Shown here: positions 56,829 through 64,000 of the stretch, piece by piece | Layout of the letters: every line of letters starts with the position of its first letter | How positions within the stretch are numbered: position 1 is the first letter of the stretch | Assembly: GCA_003255065.1 (NCBI GenBank) | Contig: QAOA01006413.1 | Location: 156,341 to 220,340, forward strand | Origin: Cercis canadensis | Taxonomy: Eukaryota; Streptophyta; Magnoliopsida; Fabales; Fabaceae | Reading direction: 5' to 3' | DNA: 64,000 nucleotides | Translations under genes and position numbers: made by a program | The notes under the pieces: generated by a model | Told to the model about the DNA's origin: nothing | Database searches by the model: none | What the model saw: only the letters and a program-made list of their open reading frames with translations

Positions 56829-56990
56829 GCGCTGCGGCGCCCAAAACCCAAAGCTGCGGCGCCTGGAGCATGAAATTTAAAAGCAGGACAGCAACTCAGC
56901 GCTGCGGCGCTCACGCGCAGAGAAAATTAGTGTTTTTTGGCAGAGAGGCAGCGCCGCGGCGCCTAAAATCCAGAGCCGTGGCCCCCGTGC
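56829..56990 (+). repeat. Cluster of 'gcgctgcggcgcc' palindromes in the second LTR
   Basis: Copies: 'agcgctgcggcgccc', 'agctgcggcgcctgg', 'agcgctgcggcgctc', 'agcgccgcggcgcct', and a decayed 'agagccgtggcccc'. Spacing is about 25-60 bp, ending about 60 bp before the TATA box. Same layout as the acacggccgtgt cluster in the LTR at 39.9 kb, but a different motif. Confidence 0.75.
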
Positions 56991-57831
56991 GATTTTTCTA
57001 AACACGTGCCCTTTTTCTTTAGTTTCTTTAGGGCTTTTAGAGAGAGTATAAATAGGAAATTTTAGGAATTCTTTGGGGGACTCTTTTCTGGACTTTTTGG
57101 AGGCAAGAAGGAGAGCAAAAACAAGGATTGGAGAAGGCCACAACAAGATTGGGGCATCTCTTCAGAGTTTTTATTCTTCTTCCCTTTGAACCATGTATAG
57201 ATTTAATTTTACCTTGTTCTTCCTTTTTGCTATGAACTAAATTCCCTTCTAGGGTTATGATGTAGCCTAGCTAGGATGATTTGTTATTTTCTATTTCTTT
57301 AATTCAAGAACTCCTTTATTAAATTGTCTTCTTCTTCTCAAATCTTCATGCTTCTAATTGCTTGATCACCAATTAGTTGATTAGATAATTACAGTGAGAC
57401 TGAGAGGTAATTTGTAATTAAAGATCATAGAGATTAAGAACATAGGTTGCATGTAGGATAGGAATATAACTTCATGGCATGTGTAGCTATTTAAAAAGAG
57501 CCATAGAATTAAGTGAATTTCTAGGTTGTTCGCAATTCACATAGGAATATCGTGGGTTCATAACTTAGAAATACTTTTGTTTGACCATGGGAAAGGCTAA
57601 TAAATAATTTAGGGTTCTTGGCTAGCAATTAGGAGGAATGGTCTTGGTTAATGAATTAGGAATAGCAAATCAGAATACCTATGGTGAAATCGAAAGCCCT
57701 AGATGTTTTCTCTCTTGATAATTCTATCATTTTACTGGTTTAGTTTGTTATTTTGCTTGTTTAATTTTGTTTTCATCCTATTTTAGTTGTTTCTTGAAAA
57801 TATGTCCATATTGATTGATTAGATAAAATTA

Positions 57832-58381
57832 GGCTTAATTGTAATTTTGGTCCTCCTATTTTAACCACTTGAACGTTTTGGTCCTCTTTCTTTAAAAATG
57901 AACTATTGAGTCCCTCTATATTCATAAAATGTACAAGTTTAGTCCATTTATCTTTAAGTCAAAATTCTTAGGTTTATTTCAAGGTGTAAAGTTCTCTGAT
58001 TCATAATCTCACCGTTCAGATTGAAAAGCTACGTCTTGTGAATCTTTCCATTAAATTTCAGCTCGTTCTAATGGTGAATAAGTCTAAATTTTTTGTCAGA
58101 GGAAAACTTATAGTTTTGGTATTTTGGGCTGAGTTTCACCGTTAGATCGAACTCAAATTTAGTGAGAAGGTTCACAAGATGTAGCCTTTCAATCTGAACG
58201 GTGAGATTATGAATCAGATAACTTTACATCTTGAAATAAACCTAAGAATTTTGACTTAAAGATAAATAGACTAAACTTGTACATTTTATGAATATAGAAG
58301 GACTCAATTGTTCATTTTTAAAGAAGGGGGACCAAAACGTTCAAGTGATTAAAATAGGGGAACCAAAATTACAATTAAGCC
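57832..58381. mobile_element. 550-bp Mutator-like MITE nested in the LTR
   Basis: The left arm 'ggcttaattgtaattttggtcc' (57832) pairs with the right arm 'ggaaccaaaattacaattaa' ending 'gcc' at 58381. Pairing continues inward for some 240 bp ('acattttatgaata', 'aaacctaagaattttgac', 'gattatgaatcaga'). A perfect 9-bp target duplication ATAAAATTA flanks it (57823-57831 and 58382-58390). LTR sequence resumes on the far side, so the MITE is younger than the LTR. Confidence 0.9.
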
Positions 58382-58700
58382 ATAAAATTAAGGTTAACCC
58401 AATTTCGGTAGTTGATACATTAGTCCTCGTGGGAACAATAACTCTATCTCATCTTATTACTTGGAAACGATAACATACACTTGCATTAAGATTTCTCACA
58501 ACAAATGACATATGTATGGGAACAATATTGAAAACTCAAATCTCTCCTTAAAAAAGTAACATGTAATACCTAATTTTGAAAGTTTGCAATTCCATAAATT
58601 GTATTCTCTATATAAGTAATAAAGGCAATAAATCTAAGGATGTGTTGGCGACTGATTTTTTATTGTGCATCGAAGGCTAGGGTGATAATAGTTAAACACT

Positions 58701-59190
58701 TCAGTTTTCTCCCTTGCTCTTGGCCCTAATCTGAAGTGCGGGAGATGATATCTGGTTTTGTAGATAGTCTTCAGAAAATGAATCTGAATATGCTGGTGAG
58801 ACAAAATCCACATTATGCACTAGTTGCTGATTAGCAGGAACTTGAGGGTCCCAATATTTATTTCCACTTCTTACAACAGTTGATGGGGACAAAATAGAGT
58901 GTGATGAAATAGGTGAGAACGGTGTGAGCTGTAGAGGCAGGTCCACAACTGTTGCATGGTCCACTTGAAAGGGAGAGATTGAAGCAGAAACTGCTGGTTT
59001 CGATAAGCCGAGATCAATCTTGGCTTTGGTAATTTCAGATTGGATCATATTATCAGAGCAGAATGCTAGTCTGATCATGTCATGGTCACCATGGCTTTGT
59101 AGCAGAAGATACCCAATAATCTTTTAGACATTGACGCTCCAATGTCTGGATTCTATCATACACTATCTTTGTGGAATTTGAAAAATCCAT
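58701..59190 (-). pseudogene. N-terminal fragment of a CCCH zinc-finger/RRM-type protein
   Basis: From a start at 59190 the minus strand reads MDFSNSTKIVYDRIQTLE. After a frameshift and a stop near 59130-59145 it continues KIIGYLLLQSHGDHDMIRLAF, then a Ser/Pro-rich stretch to a stop at 58701. The pattern '(A/S)TK.V(Y/F)DRIQ.L(D/E)PEN..KI(I/M)GYLLLQ.HG...MIRLAF' is the conserved N-terminal domain of plant CCCH zinc-finger proteins of the C3H18/46/53 type, known from the family. The zinc finger and RRM are absent here. 'ttttag' directly before the start could be a remnant acceptor. Probably a partial gene copy; expression is not excluded. Confidence 0.7.
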
Positions 59191-61639
59191 CTAAAACTCC
59201 AATTCTGTAGATGCAAAGTTATAAAAGAACAAAGTGTTACAATCAACAATATATAAAGCTATGAAAAGTTTCTAATATTGCTAACAGAACACAACACAGA
59301 TCCAGTTCTACATATACAACATCAACTCTTTTTGCTAATTGCAGGAGAAGAATCTTTTAATCTTATGCTGCATCCTTTACCAAATCCATTACCACAACAA
59401 ATGGCATTGATATTTATAACAATGGCAAATATAAGAAAATAAAAATGCACTAACAAACTCCTATTTAGAAGAAGAGAAGATCCGAGCAACATTTTTCTTT
59501 TTGCTAGGAAAGAAAGAATAATCAACAAAAAACCATGTAGCCTATGATAAGCTGGAGCTTCTGGAAACCTACCCAGTTTCAGAACAGTGGGCATCAACAT
59601 TAAAATTTAGATTTCTTCCTTAAATCATATAGGGACCTAAGAAACCCATGAAACTAAGATAACCATCATCAACCAAGTAGTATTTACCTAGAAACAAAAA
59701 TTTCAAATTGAATAAACAACTAATATATAACATACTTTAAGGGTTCAAATTCAAATAGTAAATGTCTAAAATCACTAACCTTCAGGAGGAAGTGGGAAAT
59801 GCAAGCTAGGTCTGCGTACAGCCTCATTGAAATGTGAAACACATTAAATCACAAGCACTCATTACATTGGTAGTTTTAGTAATGAAAACATAATTCAAAG
59901 AGTTAAGAACCTAAAGAGAAAGTCACACTAGAATACTTTCATTAATACTCCACGTATTGCAAAGGTTCATGTTAACAGTGGTGCATTTGAAATAAGAAAA
60001 TAGTCTATATTTAACATCACTATAAATCATGGATGTATTCTGATCCTCTGTATAAAAGTTGTCATAGCATCTATAAGTCCTTTCTCCCCAAAAATAGAAA
60101 ACAGTGAACTTCCAAGCCAAGTGAACAAAGAATTGGACTTAAAGGGCAAGATCCCCTAAAGCTGAGCAGCAAGTTCAACTTAGTTCCTTTAGTGCAAACT
60201 TGCTTATAGATATGATCATTAACAAGGAACATTGGAAATGCCTTCTAGTGAAACTACGATGAAAATTGAACAATGAAAGTTGCTTTGCAAGTAATTACAA
60301 ATTGGAGGATTTGCAACCCTCCAAGAGACTAAAAAGATTATAGATATCACGAATGAAAGGAAAATCCAAGAAATTACAAGTTAAAATAACAAAGTCCTTA
60401 AATCTTTATCTCACTGAATATCTTCGAGCATGACTCTATGAGCTGAATACCAAAGCGAAGTAAGACAAACAACCATGTCAGCCTGTCCTACATAAGCATC
60501 CTTGCTTTTATTGGCCCAATTCATTTGAACATAGCAGTAGTAGGATGGGAAGAGCATTTAACTAACAAACATATATACTACAAATTAGAAAGTACAATTC
60601 AAGACACCACTAAAATGTACCCAAATTCACAAGTTCGTATGCACAAGAAGATTTTGGTGGATTTTAATGCTTCTTAGTTGCAGTAACTAATCACGTTTGG
60701 TTAGGGGGATTCTTTGCAAATAACTGCTTTTGAACATAAATTACCTTAAAGTAAGCATTATTTGTTGATCACATCAAATAAACTTGAAAAGATTAAAATA
60801 GATGACACATTATAGCACCTCATCAACCAAATCTTGAGCATTGACCATCCTAATAGCAGGATCAAGTGAGAATACATTGGCAGAAGCTATGTTGATGTCA
60901 TAAAACAAAGGAAATTAGGAAACTTATTATAAACTCAATGCATTTTCACATAACAACTATCCCTCTCTGCTAGGGGAATAGACAAATTTAAAAAGATTCT
61001 GTAGGCTCCTTATTAGTGCTGGGTCCGCTATTCTGCAAATATTTAGTGTGACTGAATGATAAACAGTAGATGCCACCACACAAAGAAGTGGAGATGCCTG
61101 ACAATGTTATTTTAATGATAGCTAAGGCCATTTCTCATTGAAGCAAAGGGATTAATATGACATTCTTCACTTCTCAAGAATTATGAAGATTAAAAGTTTA
61201 TGGATTCAATAGTAAGGTATAGGCAAACGGATCCCCTGTCATCCCTAAGAAACCTTGCCTTATTTTCGCTTTATTTACCTCGTGAATAAATAAGAGAAAA
61301 TAGATTCTTGCATTATTTTCTCACTTAACATCCAAAAGAAGAGCAGGTAATACATTCTTTCTATTTCCCTTCCCCAGAAATCCCTTCTTTCCCCTTCTTT
61401 AAACTCCCAAAAATACACTGCCAGAATGCATTTCAAAACTACTTTACCAAATATTTTTAATCAACTTTTCCTCCTACAAAACGATTTATCTTGCACAAGT
61501 ACAATGTGTACTAGAGGATAATATATTTATGTGCGATTCTCTAGCAGAGAGAATGGGTATGAAAGAAAAAGTGCATAAGTAAAAAAAGAGAGCAGAAATA
61601 GAGATGAAAGTGAAAGCAAATGAAACTAAAATCTGCAAA
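59191..61639. other. Long stretch with exon-like islands on the minus strand
   Basis: No complete gene could be assembled. Two islands look exon-like on the minus strand. About 59783-59835 (NEAVRRPSLHFPLPPEG) is followed by a 'gttagt' donor. About 60830-60896 (SANVFSLDPAIRMVNAQDL) lies between 'acatag' and 'gag|gtgcta'. Neither could be tied to a family. A short frame at 59322-59600 is probably spurious. The islands may be remains of one gene whose 5' exon is at 61640-61800. Confidence 0.3.
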
Positions 61640-61800
61640 AAGCCATACCTGCTAGGTGAGGCAGAAGCGAGAAATGGAGATGGAGAAGCCACGGACGGGT
61701 CTCAAAACATCAATGGAAGAAACTGGGATACAGAGAAAGCTGATGTTCTGAGGAAGATACGGAGAGCATTGAAGGTGAGAGATGAAAGGCTGGTTTCCAT
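61640..61800 (-). other. Possible 5' exon, unidentified
   Basis: The minus strand from 61800 reads METSLSSLTFNALRIFLRTS, then a stop at about 61703. A second frame, MASPSPFLASASPSRYG, begins at 61692 and reaches a 'gcag|gtatgg' donor-like site at about 61647. The composition is that of a plant organelle-targeting or leader exon, and GC content is higher than around it. No family assigned. Confidence 0.25.
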
Positions 61801-61993
61801 GTAATTTCTAATTATAACGGGGATATAATTGTCCTATAAATTTGCAAAATAGTTTCCCGGTCATCATCAAATTGGCTTTCGCACAAGGCTTTTTCAATAA
61901 GCCTAAAAAATTGGCTTCATAAAATAAGCTATAAATAACTTTTTGGAAGTTAATAAGTTATTTATATAAGCTTATCCAAACATTATTTTTTGG

Positions 61994-62395
61994 GAGATTC
62001 TATGATACTACATGAGTATGTCATACTACACTGACGTGACAAATATACATAATTTTTATATTTTATTAGATATAAAATATAATTTATTTAATTTTTTAAA
62101 CAAACTTAAAAATAGTTAACTTGTACACGTGTCATTCATTTATTGGTTATTCCTATGTAGTATGACATACTACATAAATACTAAAAGTATCTAAGATTCT
62201 ATGATACTACATGAGTATGTCATACTACACTGACGTGGCAAGTATACATAATTTTTATATTGTATTAGATATAAAATATAATTTATTTAATTTTTTAAAC
62301 AAACTTAAAAATAGTTAACTTATACACATGTCATTCATTTATTGGTTATTCCTATGTAGTATGACATACTATATAAATACTAAAAGTATCTAAGA
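61994..62395. mobile_element. Tandem dimer of a 200-bp MITE
   Basis: Two head-to-tail copies (about 61994-62195 and 62196-62395). Each starts 'gattctatgatactacatgag' and ends 'aatactaaaagtatctaag', with inner arms 'gtatgtcatactac' and 'gtagtatgacatac'. They differ at a few bases (e.g. 'cgtgacaaat' versus 'cgtggcaagt'). A single inverted relative is at 17024-17224. The dimer splits another MITE-like sequence ('aataagcttatccaaaca' on the left at about 61965, 'aagctatgctatccaaacgggg' on the right at about 62460). Confidence 0.8.
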
Positions 62396-62835
62396 AACCT
62401 CCTTATTTTTTTTTACATAAAAACACTTATATTAGTAGAGAAGTTCTAATAAGCTGTAAGCTATGCTATCCAAACGGGGCCTTAGTACCGAGAGTACGAT
62501 ATACATTTACTTGAAAAGCAGTTACCATTTTCTTCAAGTTCCCAAAGCTGAATGGAATAAAGTATAAACTTCCATAATATAATTATAATCAGACTTTTTT
62601 TAGGCTGAAAATTTTAAAAGTAAAATTGGTTTGGGTCCATATTCTTTTTGGTCCATCATGTGGATCCTTATTCAGCCCACACCTTAAGCCCAATAAACTT
62701 GGCGCTACGAAAACCACAACACCTCAGTGCCTTAGCTTGAGTGGTTTGACACTGTTGGCCCCTCCTCCTTAGCAAGAGTTTTGGGATTGGTAGCCATAAC
62801 CGAAGATGAAGTGCTTCTTTAATCTGTTGCGATCA

Positions 62836-63480
62836 ATGGTGAAGAGGCAAGATAGGCATAAGAATCCTGAACCCTTCGTTCCCGATGGCACTGAATCCGT
62901 CAAGTTGAAGAGACGGTTAAAGTTTCCAAGCAGCACCAGAAGAGAAGATATGCTGATTCTTCCAACATAACTTCCAAAATCATGAAGGAAGCGTTCATTT
63001 AGCAGAAGGTCCAGGAGTAGGCTATGGCCCGAGCGAACGCCAATAATTCATTTTTTGAGTTGAATAACCGCCTAAGGTTGAGGATGATGATGATGATATT
63101 GATGAATTCGCTGGATTCTCTGAAACCCAGAACCACTTAAGCGGTTATGAAGTGAGTGAATTTCTTTTAACGGTTCCTCTTTCATTTATATATTTACTTT
63201 TCTGGTATTGTTTGGTTGCTTGAGTTTCTGTTGGGCCTAATTGCAAAATCCAATTTTTGGGTACATTTTGGATTAGTTATAATATTATAATTGTCGAAAT
63301 GAACCTCTGCTCTCTGTCAGAATATATTGTTGAAATTGCTTCTTAATATTGGCCTTTTAATCAATCATAGCTATTTAATAAAGCTTCTATTGGAGAAGAA
63401 ACATGCTTTGCCATGTTGTGTGGTTGATGCTATTTTTACTCATTTTATGAGGTTTCTTGAGGAAACTAGGACAATGTTGT
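62836..63480 (+). pseudogene. Bystin-like (ribosome biogenesis factor) relic
   Basis: Bystin (ENP1/BYSL) acts in 40S ribosomal subunit maturation in the nucleolus. Exon-1-like sequence starts at 62836 with MVKRQDRHKNPEPFVPDGTE. It continues, with frameshifts and an in-frame stop, through SKIMKEAF and VEDDDDDIDEFAGFSETQ to about 63151, where 'gtgagt' looks like the original donor. The next recognisable piece, at about 63378-63478, is near the C-terminus (IKLLLEKKHALP, then VVDAIFTHFMRFLEETR). The middle exons, about half the protein, are missing and the conserved region after MRFLE is lost. A decayed partial duplicate; an intact gene should exist elsewhere. Confidence 0.85.
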
Positions 63481-64000
63481 TAGCCCCACAAGTCTCTGAA
63501 CCTGTTTTGATGATAACAATAATATATTGCTATCTCTTCCATGTGTTGTTTGTCTTGTCACTATTAATCTTTGCTATGTTTTTTAAGATGTTATTCAGAT
63601 AAATCCTCAAATGGAGTCTTGAAGAACTTATTCTTCAGAACCAGTTCTTGCATATGTGATGAGTCTTCAAGATCGCTGATGTGAACAAAGTCCTACACGG
63701 ACTTCGGGCCAAAGATCTCCTTTTCGCAAGTCTGACTAAGAGTGTATCCATAGAGAATAGAAAGCTTCCTTTCTAAGTACTATTTTCAAAAGCTCATACT
63801 TCAAGAAAGCTATCTACTCTCTTACACAAAAGAAAGACTTTTGTGGACAAAAGGACAAATGGTCAAGTGACTGATTGACAAGGAGTCAGCCGATTGGTGG
63901 TTCCTCTTTTCCCTCACCATTCGGTTCTTCACGTGTACAAGAGAGATGATAAAGCAAGGAGACTTCCAAGAGGCTTTAGCATGCATGTAGTGGAGAAAAG
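63481..64000. other. Window end, no gene recognised
   Basis: Sequence after the bystin relic has no recognisable frame. 63640-64000 contains stretches such as 'acggacttcgggccaaagatctcc' that look like repeat or LTR-derived DNA, but the element is cut by the window edge. Confidence 0.35.

Larger units (their letters stand above)
56786..58503 (+). repeat. Ty3/gypsy-type LTR with nested MITE
   Basis: The end 'ttacttggaaacgataacatacacttgcattaagatttctcacaaca' (to 58503) is a standard gypsy LTR terminus. A TATA box 'gtataaatagg' lies at 57046-57056, preceded by GC-rich palindromes (56829-56990). A 550-bp Mutator-like MITE (57832-58381) splits the LTR. The left end is lost at or near the N at 56785. 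No primer-binding site or coding region follows 58503, so it is solo or truncated. Confidence 0.65.

Noticed and set aside
56786..57146. GC-rich frames on both strands near 56.8-57.1 kb as genes
   Set aside because: They arise from the GC-rich palindrome cluster of an LTR; the codon pattern follows the repeat, not a protein.
1..64000. Prokaryotic-type systems (CRISPR arrays, operons, phage or defence islands)
   Set aside because: No regularly spaced short repeats, ribosome-binding-site-led gene strings or bacterial gene families are present. Introns and plant mobile elements dominate.

Overview
The window is AT-rich plant nuclear DNA, almost certainly from a eudicot. Evidence: GT-AG introns, tandem NRT1/PTR (NPF) transporter genes, intron-less CYP96-type P450 genes, and plant-type mobile elements (Ty1/copia, Ty3/gypsy-like LTRs, CACTA, hAT, Mutator-like). 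There is no prokaryotic or organellar signature. I cannot name the species from the sequence.

Layout. 1-39.2 kb (+ strand) is a tandem array of three NPF genes: NPF-1 at 5472-9514, NPF-2 at 22541-28154 and NPF-3 at 29461-38803. Each has five exons with the same splice phases, and the joined coding lengths are 567, 576 and 578 codons with no internal stop. The 5' flanks of NPF-1 and NPF-2 are paralogous, so whole gene-plus-promoter units were duplicated. NPF-1's promoter later took a CACTA element (598-4253, TIR CACTA, TSD TAT). Between NPF-1 and NPF-2 lies a broken copia element on the minus strand (10.44-14.44 kb), then gene-free AT-rich DNA. NPF-3 has a 5.4-kb third intron. That intron holds a Mutator-like element with a captured P450 fragment, a fold-back element with a nested MITE, and the 3' end of a further NPF copy, so NPF-3 may be a chimera of two decayed copies.

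39.9-41.2 kb is a probable solo LTR with clustered GC-rich palindromes. 41.8-56.7 kb (minus strand) is a CYP96-type P450 cluster: one intact gene (47045-48613), one full-length copy with a nonsense codon just after the haem-binding motif (52086-53585), one copy wrecked by two insertions including an 898-bp hAT element (about 41798-44464), and two N-terminal stubs (about 50194-50345 and 56577-56694). 56.8-58.5 kb is a second gypsy-type LTR with a nested Mutator-like MITE. 58.7-63.5 kb carries gene relics: the N-terminal part of a CCCH zinc-finger/RRM-type protein (minus) and a broken bystin copy (plus), plus MITEs.

The working content is probably proton-coupled transport of nitrate, peptide or another small solute (NPF) and mid-chain or terminal hydroxylation of long aliphatic substrates (CYP96). 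These are two independent tandem families, with no evidence of a joint pathway. Most of the rest is mobile DNA.

Assembly caution: eight of the twelve N positions or runs are flanked by near-identical direct copies that end exactly at the N. They look like unmerged overlapping contig ends rather than biology. No previously undescribed molecular system is evident. The strongest leads are the NPF-3 ghost tail, the P450-carrying Mutator-like element, and the palindrome clusters upstream of the TATA boxes in the two LTRs.
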